From the NCBI GenBank assembly GCA_024742285.1, contig JANSYR010000010.1:62001-126000 (forward strand): a DNA stretch of 64,000 nucleotides, read 5' to 3'. Both the position numbers and the translations under genes were made by a program. The notes below the pieces were generated by a model. That model saw only the letters and a list, made by a program, of their open reading frames with translations, made no database searches and was not told the origin of the DNA. Each line of letters opens with the position of its first letter. Positions within the stretch are counted from its first letter, which is position 1. Below, piece by piece: positions 40,885 to 48,514 of the stretch. The stretch is from a bacterium. Its GTDB lineage: Bacteria; Myxococcota_A; UBA9160; UBA4427.

Positions 40885-41427
40885 ATGACTTCGAGGAACC
40901 TGCCGGAAGAGGGCAGCACGACCCACGAACGACCGCAGACGACCGCGGAGAAGGAAGCGTTCTCTTCCGGCGGCAATCGTCACCTGATCCTGTTGCGGGG
41001 GAAGTGGGGACTCGCGATCGACACGTTCGTCCTCTGGTCGACCGGCTACTCCCTGATGACGAAGCAGTACGCCGTCGCCAACGGGGTCGCCTACAGCCCT
41101 ACGCTCCTGCTCTACACGACCGGCACGAAGACCGGGAAGAAGCGGCGATGCGGCTTGCCCTACTTCGAGGTCGACGGCGCCTACGTCGTCCGCGGCAGCA
41201 ACGGCGGCGGACCGACCGACCCGCATTGGTGCCACAACGTGCGCGCGAACCCGGACGCGAAGATCCGGGTGCGCGGGCGAACGAAGGCGGTGCACGCGCA
41301 CGTCGCGAGCGGCGAGGAGCGCGAGGTGCTCTTCAAGAAGCTCGACGCGATGAGCCCTTCGACGGGGCAGTACCAGCGGATGTGCGCGCCGCGAGAGCTG
41401 CCCCTCGTCGTCCTGCGACCGATCTGA
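40885..41427 (+). CDS. Deazaflavin-dependent nitroreductase-family protein (Ddn-like)
   Basis: A 180-residue split-barrel protein of the same family as the one at 23997. It has LLYTTGTKTGKKRRCGLPYF and the phosphate-binding VRGSNGGGPTDPHWCHNVRAN. A longer N terminus (about 50 residues) precedes the barrel. Reduced F420 is the probable cofactor. The TTG of the next gene starts 7 bp after its stop, so they are probably translated together. Confidence 0.88.
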   Translation: MTSRNLPEEGSTTHERPQTTAEKEAFSSGGNRHLILLRGKWGLAIDTFVLWSTGYSLMTKQYAVANGVAYSPTLLLYTTGTKTGKKRRCGLPYFEVDGAYVVRGSNGGGPTDPHWCHNVRANPDAKIRVRGRTKAVHAHVASGEEREVLFKKLDAMSPSTGQYQRMCAPRELPLVVLRPI

Positions 41428-41434
41428 GCTCGCC

Positions 41435-42097
41435 TTGAGCGTCTACATCGACGTCTGGCACCGGACCCACCCGCTCACCCCCGAAGCCCACGCTCGCTTC
41501 CTCGACTACTACGCGCGCTACGTGGTCGCGCCGCCCTCGGACTACTTCGAGGTCGTCGCGGGCTTCCGCTACCTCGACGGCCCCACGAACGAGGACTTCG
41601 CGCTCTACCGCTATCCGTCGATGGCGGAGATCGAGGCGTCGATGCGGAGCTACGCCGTCGACGGCGAGGCGCTCCAGGCGACTCTCGAGACGTTCTCGGC
41701 TCTGGAAATCGAGGAGACGCGGGGGATCGCGCTCCATCTCCCCCATGCACCCGAGTCGCGCCTCGACGACGCGATCGCCGCGCCGGGCGGGGAGGGCGCG
41801 CATCGCTTCGTCCGCCACGTGAGGCGCTGCGGCGGAAACGAGCGGCCCGCGGCCTTCGCCCTCCTCGAACGCCAGCGCGACGAGGCGGAAAAGGCCGGCG
41901 GCGGGACCCTCGTGGTGGGCTTCGAGTACATCGTCGGCCCGGTCATGGATCTCGTCGAGATCTGGCGGGTACCCGCGGATCGCGGGGTCTGCCCCATCGA
42001 CGACGTCGACCCGGCGCTCGTGGCCGAGCTCGCGAGGCTGGCGCCGGAGCGGGAGCGGCGGGCAATCGAGCCGACGCGCTTCTCGAAGCTGCGCTGA
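41435..42097 (+). CDS. Protein of unknown function, possible dimeric alpha-beta barrel
   Basis: A 220-residue soluble protein starting at TTG 41435. It begins MSVYIDVWHRTHPLTPEAHA and contains a NIPSNAP/EthD-like rhythm (strand, helix, strand, EDFALYRYPSMAEIEASMRS), and later FEYIVGPVMDLVEIWRVP. I do not recognise the family with confidence. No signal or membrane segment. It sits 7 bp behind the Ddn-like gene and ahead of the amidohydrolase gene, so it may act on the same substrate. Confidence 0.7.
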   Translation: MSVYIDVWHRTHPLTPEAHARFLDYYARYVVAPPSDYFEVVAGFRYLDGPTNEDFALYRYPSMAEIEASMRSYAVDGEALQATLETFSALEIEETRGIALHLPHAPESRLDDAIAAPGGEGAHRFVRHVRRCGGNERPAAFALLERQRDEAEKAGGGTLVVGFEYIVGPVMDLVEIWRVPADRGVCPIDDVDPALVAELARLAPERERRAIEPTRFSKLR

Positions 42098-42230
42098 CCC
42101 GTGCGCGCCCCGGGGCCGGGGCGATCGGCAATCCGCCGGCAGATCGGGGGGGCGGCGATCTCGCAGCGGCCGGCGTCACCGGTGGTAGACTGCGGAGCCT
42201 GCGATCCGCAGCCTCCAGGAGACCCCTTCG

Positions 42231-43985
42231 ATGTACGACCTCGTGATTCGCAACGGCGAGATCTACGACGGAACGGGCGCGCCGGCCTTCGACGGCGATC
42301 TCGCGATCGAAGGTGACCGGATCGTCGCGGTGGGTGCGCTGGACGACGCGCTCGTCGGACCCGATACGGAGACGATCGACGCGACGGGCCGGATCGTGAC
42401 CCCGGGCTTCGTCGACGCCCACACCCACTACGACGGCCAGATCACCTGGGATCCCTTCGTCTCGCCGTCCACCTACCACGGCGTCACCACGATCGTGACC
42501 GGGAACTGTGGCGTCGGCTTCGCCCCCTGCCGCACGGATCAGCGCGATTGGCTGATCGGACTCATGGAAGGCGTCGAGGACATTCCCGGAACGGCGCTCC
42601 ACGCCGGCATCCAGTGGGATTGGGAGACCTTCCCCGAGTACCTCGACGCGCTCGAGAAGACGCCGCTCGCGATCGACGTCGGAACGCAGGTGCCCCACGG
42701 CGCGGTACGGGCGTTCGTGATGGGCAAGCGTGGCCCGGCCCGCGAGGTCGCGACGCCGGAAGAGATCGAGGGCATGAAGCGGGTCGTGCGCGAGGCGATC
42801 GACGCCGGCGCCCTCGGCTTCTCGACCTCGCGAACCGAGAAGCACCGCGACGTCGACGGCGAGGTCACGCCGTCGATCACGGCGCATGCCGACGAGCTGA
42901 CGGGGATCGCGACGGCGCTCCGCGACGCGGGGAAGGGCGTCCTCCAGGGCATCTCCGACTTCTACGACTTCGAGGAGGAGTTCTCGATGTTCCGGAAGAT
43001 GGCGGAGACCGCCGGGCGGCCATGCTCGATCACGGTCGAGCAGCAGGACGCGCGCCCGGACTGGTGGCATCAGCTGCTCGACGCCGTCACCCGGGCGCAG
43101 GCCGATGGTCTCGAGATGCGGGGACAGGTTCCGCCCCGTGCGACGGGCGTGCTCCTCGGCCTCACCGCCACCCTCAACCCCTTCTCGTTCTGCACGTCGT
43201 TCCGGGACGCGATCTTCGATCTCGAGAAGTTCGAGGCCTTCCCCCTCGAGCAGCGGGTCGAAAACCTCCGCAAGCCCGAGGTTCGCGCTGCGATCCTGGC
43301 GGAGGTCCCGCAGGCCGAGGCCCCGAATCCGTTGATCGGAGAGATCGTGTCGAGCTTCCACAAGCTCTTCCCGATGAGCGACCCGGTCGACTACGAGCCC
43401 GCGCCCGAAGACTCGGTCGAAGGAATCGCGAAGCGGGAAGGCCGTTCGCCGCAGGAGGTCGCCTACGACCTGATGCTCGAGAACGAGGGGCAGGCGCTGC
43501 TCTACCACCCGCTCTTCAACTACCTGCCGGGAAATCTCGACTACGTGGAGAAGATGCTCGAACACCCGCACACGGTCTTCGGCCTCTCCGACGGCGGCGC
43601 TCACTGCGGCGTGCTCTGCGACGCGAGCTTTCCGACGACGCTGATCCAACACTGGGGGCGCGATCGAAGCCGCGGCAAGAAGCTGCCGCTCGAGCGGCTC
43701 GTCCGCATGCAGACGAAGGAGACCGCCGAGCTGGTCGGTCTCTTCGACCGCGGCGTCCTCGCGCCCGGCTACAAGGCCGACGTGAACGTGATCGACTTCG
43801 AGGGGCTCACGCTCCATCCGCCGACGGTGGTCTACGACCTGCCCGCCGACGGTCGGCGACTGGTTCAGCGGGCCACGGGCTACGAGAAGACGATCGTCTC
43901 CGGCAAGGTCGCCTTCGAGGGCGGCGAGCCGACCGGTGTGCTCGGCGGCAAGCTGATCCGCGGGAGCCAGCCGGCGCCCGCCTAG
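42231..43985 (+). CDS. Amidohydrolase, N-acyl-D-amino-acid deacylase-like
   Basis: A 584-residue metal-dependent amidohydrolase. The N-terminal beta sandwich YDLVIRNGEIYDGTGAPAF leads into the metal motif GFVDAHTHYDGQITWDP. TGNCGVGFAP, with the family's conserved Cys, is typical of D-aminoacylases, and a late GLSDGGAHCGVLCDAS motif supplies the active-site Asp. The family removes acyl groups from D-amino acids, but lipid-degrading bacteria contain many homologues of unknown substrate. Its 56-bp gap to the epimerase-type SDR suggests co-transcription with the following kinase. A second family member is cut by the right edge of the window. Confidence 0.9.
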   Translation: MYDLVIRNGEIYDGTGAPAFDGDLAIEGDRIVAVGALDDALVGPDTETIDATGRIVTPGFVDAHTHYDGQITWDPFVSPSTYHGVTTIVTGNCGVGFAPCRTDQRDWLIGLMEGVEDIPGTALHAGIQWDWETFPEYLDALEKTPLAIDVGTQVPHGAVRAFVMGKRGPAREVATPEEIEGMKRVVREAIDAGALGFSTSRTEKHRDVDGEVTPSITAHADELTGIATALRDAGKGVLQGISDFYDFEEEFSMFRKMAETAGRPCSITVEQQDARPDWWHQLLDAVTRAQADGLEMRGQVPPRATGVLLGLTATLNPFSFCTSFRDAIFDLEKFEAFPLEQRVENLRKPEVRAAILAEVPQAEAPNPLIGEIVSSFHKLFPMSDPVDYEPAPEDSVEGIAKREGRSPQEVAYDLMLENEGQALLYHPLFNYLPGNLDYVEKMLEHPHTVFGLSDGGAHCGVLCDASFPTTLIQHWGRDRSRGKKLPLERLVRMQTKETAELVGLFDRGVLAPGYKADVNVIDFEGLTLHPPTVVYDLPADGRRLVQRATGYEKTIVSGKVAFEGGEPTGVLGGKLIRGSQPAPA

Positions 43986-44041
43986 GTCGTTCGACATCGC
44001 CATGAATCGCGTCGAGAGATCGGCGCTCGGAGGGAAGTTTC

Positions 44042-44941
44042 GTGAAGGACCAGAAGATCCTCGTCACCGGACCGACCGGTCAGGTCGCCGGGCCGGTGGC
44101 CCACCACCTCGCCCAGGACAACGAGGTCTGGGCGACCTCGCGCTTTACCGACGACTCGAAGCGAGGCCCCTTCGAGGCGACCGGCATCACCTGCGTGAAG
44201 AGCGACCTCGGGACCGGAGACTTCTCCGAGCTGCCCGAGGACTTCGACTACGTGCTCCACTTCGCGTGCTCGCGGACCCCCGACTTCGAGACGGACCTGG
44301 TCGCGAACGGCGAGGGGGTGGGGCGCCTGATGAGTCATTGCCGTCGGGCCAAGGGCTTCCTCGCCTGCTCGACGACCGGGGTCTACGAGGCGGACGACCA
44401 CAATCCGTTCACCGAGGAGAGCCCGCTCGGGGACAACCACCGGGTGATGGCACCGACCTACAGCATCTCGAAGATCGGTGCGGAGGTCGTCGCCCGCTTC
44501 GCGGCGAAGGAGTTCGACCTGCCCACCGTCATCACCCGGCTGAACACGCCCTACGGGTCGAACGGGGGCTGGCCCTACTACCACCTGATGATGATCAAGA
44601 ACGGCACGCCGATTCCGGTCCACACGAACGCGCCTTCCGAGTACACGCTGATCCACCAGGACGACATCAACCGGACCGTGTCGGGACTCGTCCAGTCCGC
44701 GACGATCCCGGCTCGGATCGTGAACTGGAGCGGTCAGGAGCACGTCGCCATCGAGACCTGGTGCGCCTATCTCGGCGAGCTGATCGGCGTCGAGCCCAAG
44801 TTCGACTTCACCGACGCGACCCTCGAGAGCGTGAAGACCGACAACGCCAAGATGCAGGCGCTGGTCGGTCCGTGCGAGGTCGATTGGAGGGACGGTCTGC
44901 GGCGCATGGTGGAGGAACGCCACCCGGACTGGCTGGTCTGA
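44042..44941 (+). CDS. NAD-dependent epimerase/dehydratase (extended SDR)
   Basis: A 299-residue extended SDR starting at GTG 44042. The Rossmann motif is ILVTGPTGQVAGPVA, the active site is CSTTGVYEA followed by YSISKIGAEV, and the later LIHQDDINRTVSG segment is the usual C-terminal substrate region. It may be an epimerase, dehydratase or keto-reductase. Five bp separate it from the APH-like kinase gene, which makes a shared pathway very likely: a reductase forming a hydroxyacyl intermediate for the kinase is one reading. Confidence 0.9.
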   Translation: MKDQKILVTGPTGQVAGPVAHHLAQDNEVWATSRFTDDSKRGPFEATGITCVKSDLGTGDFSELPEDFDYVLHFACSRTPDFETDLVANGEGVGRLMSHCRRAKGFLACSTTGVYEADDHNPFTEESPLGDNHRVMAPTYSISKIGAEVVARFAAKEFDLPTVITRLNTPYGSNGGWPYYHLMMIKNGTPIPVHTNAPSEYTLIHQDDINRTVSGLVQSATIPARIVNWSGQEHVAIETWCAYLGELIGVEPKFDFTDATLESVKTDNAKMQALVGPCEVDWRDGLRRMVEERHPDWLV

Positions 44942-44946
44942 CGGAC

Positions 44947-46023
44947 GTGGCGCCCGCCCGGCCGACGCTGCGCACGGGGATCGAGGACGTCGATCCCCGG
45001 CACGCCCTCGACGTCGCAAGGCTCGAGGATCGCCTGCGCGAAGAGCTCGACGAGTTCGACGGGACTCTCGAGGTCCGCCAGTTCGTCGGTGGGCAATCGA
45101 ACCCGACCTACCTGCTCTCCGATGGTACGCGGTCGTGGGTGCTCCGCCGGAAGCCGCCGGGCGAGCTCGTCTCCTCCGCCCACGCGACGGATCGCGAGTT
45201 CCGGATCCTCTCCGCGCTCGCGGGGACCGACGTACCGGTTCCGCGCGTGCGGTTCTACTGCGACGACGAATCGGTGATCGGGACCGAGTTCTACGTGATG
45301 GACCGGGTCGAGGGGCGCATCCTCGTCGACCAGACGTTGCCGGACTGGACGCCGGACGAGCGACGGTCCCTCTACGCTTCCCAGCTCGACGTGCTGGCCG
45401 CGCTCCACCGCGTCGACTTCGAGGCCGTCGGTCTCGGGGACTACGGCAAGCGGGGCAACTACTTCGCGCGTCAGATCCACGTCTGGGGCAAGCAGTACGC
45501 GGCGTCCCACACGGCGCCCGAAGAACGTTGCGCGTCGATGGAGCGCTTGATCGAGTGGCTCCCGGAGAACGTGCCCGCGGACGACACGACGACGATCGTC
45601 CACGGCGATTTCGGGCTCAACAACCTGATGCTCCACCCGACGGCGCCTCGGATCGCGGCGGTCCTCGACTGGGAGCTCTCGACCCTCGGCCACCCCTTCG
45701 CCGATGTGACCTACCACCTGTCGGCGCGGCTCTTCCCGACGAGCCCCTTCCAGGATGTCGACGATGCAGCGCTCCGCGCGGCGGGACTGCCGACCCAGGC
45801 GGAGTACGTCAAGGGCTACTGCGAGCGGACCGGTCTGGACGACCTTCCCGACCTCGATTTCTACCTGGCCTTCCACCTCTTCCGGACGGCCGGCATCATG
45901 TTCGGCATCGCCGGTCGCGCGAAGGCGGGGACGGCCGCCAGCGATCAGGCGAAGGCCCTCGGCGCCTCCGCCATTCCCCTGGCCGATCGCGCGCTGGAGT
46001 ACGCGCGCACCCTCGGCGCCTGA
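44947..46023 (+). CDS. APH-like phosphotransferase of the ACAD10/11-associated type
   Basis: A 358-residue kinase-fold protein starting at GTG 44947. It has the N lobe FVGGQSNPTYLLSDGTRSW with VLRRKPPGE, the Brenner motif IVHGDFGLNNLM (catalytic Asp) and the metal-binding Asp in VLDWELSTLGHPFADV. This is the family fused to acyl-CoA dehydrogenase in animal ACAD10/11 and represented by LvaA in bacterial levulinate catabolism, where it phosphorylates the 4-hydroxyl of acyl-CoA. An ACAD10/11-type dehydrogenase is encoded about 1 kb downstream on the other strand, and the epimerase-type SDR is 5 bp upstream. The substrate is therefore predicted to be a 4-hydroxyacyl-CoA, not tested. Confidence 0.9.
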   Translation: MAPARPTLRTGIEDVDPRHALDVARLEDRLREELDEFDGTLEVRQFVGGQSNPTYLLSDGTRSWVLRRKPPGELVSSAHATDREFRILSALAGTDVPVPRVRFYCDDESVIGTEFYVMDRVEGRILVDQTLPDWTPDERRSLYASQLDVLAALHRVDFEAVGLGDYGKRGNYFARQIHVWGKQYAASHTAPEERCASMERLIEWLPENVPADDTTTIVHGDFGLNNLMLHPTAPRIAAVLDWELSTLGHPFADVTYHLSARLFPTSPFQDVDDAALRAAGLPTQAEYVKGYCERTGLDDLPDLDFYLAFHLFRTAGIMFGIAGRAKAGTAASDQAKALGASAIPLADRALEYARTLGA

Positions 46024-46052
46024 CCCTCCGCGCGTCCGCGATCGACGGATGA

Positions 46053-46076
46053 GCCGATTGCCCGCAGGCGGCGGAT
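46053..46076 (+). repeat. Degenerate copy of the 26-bp repeat
   Basis: Shares GCCGA and GCCCGCAGGCG plus GGAT with the tandem repeat at 46109-46160, differing at about four positions. Confidence 0.45.
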
Positions 46077-46108
46077 CCGGCTCGGCGCTTCTTCTCGGCA
46101 CCCAGCTC

Positions 46109-46160
46109 GCCGAGCGCCCGCAGGCGAAGGATGAGCCGAGCGCCCGCAGGCGAAGGATGA
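46109..46160 (+). repeat. Perfect tandem 26-bp direct repeat
   Basis: Two identical 26-bp copies (46109-46134 and 46135-46160), each beginning GCCGAGCGCCCGCAGG and ending in GGATGA. They lie between the convergent kinase and outer-membrane-protein genes, directly against the stop of the latter. A degenerate third copy is at 46053. Confidence 0.85.
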
Positions 46161-46161
46161 G

Positions 46162-46902
46162 TCAGAAGTTGAAGCGGATGCCGATGATGCCCTCGTGCGC
46201 GTCGAACTCGTCTTCGACCTCCTGGGTCCGGGTCGACGGGGCGATCACCGCGCCCGAGCCCTTCTCGCCAGCGATCGCGATGTAGCGGTAGCCGAAGTTG
46301 AAGGCGACGACGTCGGAGACCGGGACGATCACGCCGGCCATGGCGTTGTACACGAAGACCGGGTCGCCGTCGTCGATCTCGAAGGCGCCGTCCGTCGTCT
46401 GGTAGACGTCGATCTTGTAGCTACCGCCGCCGATGCCGGCGCCGATCCACGGGGTGATCCCGAAGAAGTCGTCGCCGAGGTCGAGATCGACGTAGCCGTT
46501 CGCCATGACCGCGAAGAGCGAGAGGTCGCCGTCGGCCTGGGTGCCGCTCACGAGGCCGGCCTGGTCGATGTCGGCCTCGCGATGGGTGATCGCGATCTCG
46601 GCGCGGAAGAGGTCGGTGATCTTGCGACCGAGTGCGCCGCCGAAGTGGACGCCGACCTCGTCGGGCTGGACGCTGCCGAGACCCGTCGCGGCGGAGCCGG
46701 CGTCGATCGATTGGTTCGGCACGTGGGCCACGCCGGTCTGGAATTCGAAGTACCAGAGCGTTCCCTCTTCCTCGTGGTCGTCGGCGAGGGCATCGCCGGC
46801 GGAAAGGGCAACACCAGCAAAGAGGGCGAGTGTGAAGAGGCCTGCCAGGGTGGGCAGCAGGTGGCGGACGGGCGGGTGCTGGGCGGGGCGCGTCGGGGTC
46901 AC
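46162..46902 (-). CDS. Outer-membrane beta-barrel protein
   Basis: A 246-residue exported protein starting at GTG 46902, with GAGGAA just upstream. The signal peptide (LLPTLAGLFTLALFAGVALS, then ADALAD-type cleavage) precedes a Gly- and aromatic-rich sequence of alternating beta strands such as GVHFGGALGRKITDLFRAEI and FFGITPWIGAGIGGG. The C terminus ends in IGIRFNF, the Phe-terminated BAM signal. It is similar in length to OmpW/OprF-N-like small barrels, which often import hydrophobic compounds. A lipid uptake role fits the neighbouring acyl-CoA genes but is inference. Confidence 0.87.
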   Translation of the reverse strand: MTPTRPAQHPPVRHLLPTLAGLFTLALFAGVALSAGDALADDHEEEGTLWYFEFQTGVAHVPNQSIDAGSAATGLGSVQPDEVGVHFGGALGRKITDLFRAEIAITHREADIDQAGLVSGTQADGDLSLFAVMANGYVDLDLGDDFFGITPWIGAGIGGGSYKIDVYQTTDGAFEIDDGDPVFVYNAMAGVIVPVSDVVAFNFGYRYIAIAGEKGSGAVIAPSTRTQEVEDEFDAHEGIIGIRFNF

Positions 46903-47024
46903 GTGGATTCCTCGGTAGGCCGGCGGGGACGCTCGGCAACCTCCGAGGATAGGCGAGATCCCGGGCTTCGTCCGACTCCCCGACTCTGCGTCATTTCGCC
47001 GCGAGGCGGACGAATCGGGGCCGC

Positions 47025-48344
47025 CTAGCCTCGCTCCCGGACCGCGTCGACGAGTGCACCGAACTTCGCGCGCGCGGCCTCGCGGCGCGTGGGGAGGTGT
47101 TCGCTCGGCCATCCCTCCACCGGCGCGACGTCCTTGAGGATCTGACGCGCCATCGCCTGCTTGTGGACTTCGTCCGCGCCGTCGGCGATCCGGAGCGCGC
47201 GTCCCTGTCGGTACATGTGCTCGAGCGGCATGTCGGTCGTGTAACCGAGGGCGCCGTGGATCTGGATCGCACGATCGATGATCTCGAGGGTCAGCTTCGG
47301 GACGTAGTACTTGATCATCGAGATCTCGGTCCGCGCGCTCGACCCGTGGTCCTTGCCCTGGTCCATCGCCCAGGCCGCCCGCATCACGACGAGGCGCGCC
47401 GTCTCGAGCTGGGTGTAGGACTCGGCGATCATGTCCTGGACCATCTGCATCTGGCCGAGGGGCCGACCGCGGGTCTGCCGCGACGCCGCGCGCTCGCACA
47501 TCATCTCGAAGGCGTACCGGGCCTGTCCGATGCAGCGCATGGCGTGGTGGATCCGTCCGCCCCCGAGTCGTTTCTGCGAGAGCAGGAAGCCCTCGCCGGG
47601 CGCGCCGATCATGTGCTCGTCCGGGACGCGACAGTCCTCGTACACGACTTCCGAGTGGCCGCCGATCCGGTCGTAGAGCAGGCCCGGTTCGGATGCGTGG
47701 GGGTGGGACATCGAACCGACGTCGCGAACGACGGTCATCCCCGGCGTGCCCTTCTCGACGACGAACATCGACGCGCGCTGGTGGGGAGGGGCCTCGGGGT
47801 CGGTGACCGCGAAGAGCAGCGTGAAGTCCGAGACCGACGCGTTCGAGGCGAACCACTTGTGACCGTTGATCACCCAGTCGTCGCCGTCGCGGATGGCGGT
47901 GGTCGTCATCTCCGTCGGGTTCGAGCTCGCCGTGAAGGGCTCGGTCATCGAAAACGTGCTGCGAACCTCGCCCCGGATCAGCGGGTCCAGCCAGCGCTTC
48001 TTCTGCTCCGGCGTCGCGCCGACCGCGAGGAGCTCCATGTTTCCCGAGTCGGGCCCCTGGCAGCCGAACATCTCCGGGGCGAGGGAGTGGCGGCCGAGGA
48101 TCTCGTGGATCTGGGCGAGATGGACCTGTCCCATTCCCTGTCCGCCGTCCTCGGGCTCGAGGTGGGGCGCCCAGAGTCCCTGCTTCTTGACCTCTTCCTT
48201 GAGCGGGGCCCAGAGTGCGTCGAGCTGCGCCTGGTCGAGACCATCACAGAGCAGGTCCAGGGGAATGATCGTCTCGTCCACGAACTCCCGGATCCAATCG
48301 AGCTTCTTCTGGAATTCGGGTTCGGTCGTGAAGTCCCAGGCCAT
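47025..48344 (-). CDS. Acyl-CoA dehydrogenase, ACAD10/11 type
   Basis: A 439-residue acyl-CoA dehydrogenase. FAD/substrate motifs include FSMTEPFTASSNP and WVINGHKWFASNA, and the C-terminal bundle ends YRQGRALRIADGADEVHKQ. At this end, standard ACADs have Glu as base in YEGTSEI; here the segment is ADGADEVH, the Asp-type seen in ACAD10/11. Known ACAD10/11 enzymes use a phosphorylated 4-hydroxyacyl-CoA made by an APH-like kinase. Such a kinase is encoded at 44947, so the two probably act in sequence. Alternative: a conventional medium- or long-chain ACAD. Confidence 0.93.
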   Translation of the reverse strand: MAWDFTTEPEFQKKLDWIREFVDETIIPLDLLCDGLDQAQLDALWAPLKEEVKKQGLWAPHLEPEDGGQGMGQVHLAQIHEILGRHSLAPEMFGCQGPDSGNMELLAVGATPEQKKRWLDPLIRGEVRSTFSMTEPFTASSNPTEMTTTAIRDGDDWVINGHKWFASNASVSDFTLLFAVTDPEAPPHQRASMFVVEKGTPGMTVVRDVGSMSHPHASEPGLLYDRIGGHSEVVYEDCRVPDEHMIGAPGEGFLLSQKRLGGGRIHHAMRCIGQARYAFEMMCERAASRQTRGRPLGQMQMVQDMIAESYTQLETARLVVMRAAWAMDQGKDHGSSARTEISMIKYYVPKLTLEIIDRAIQIHGALGYTTDMPLEHMYRQGRALRIADGADEVHKQAMARQILKDVAPVEGWPSEHLPTRREAARAKFGALVDAVRERG

Positions 48345-48514
48345 GATCTGCTCCCTCGGTTTCGTGAAGCGAATGGTACGGTTCGCGACGGCGAAGTGCC
48401 CGAAGCAGCTCGCGGCCCTGTGCTAGCGTCGGCCGCCGTTCGCGCGAACCCGCGCGCTGGAACGCCCGCGCCGAGCGCCAGGAGCGCCGCGCGCTTCAAT
48501 CCAGGAGTCGTCGC

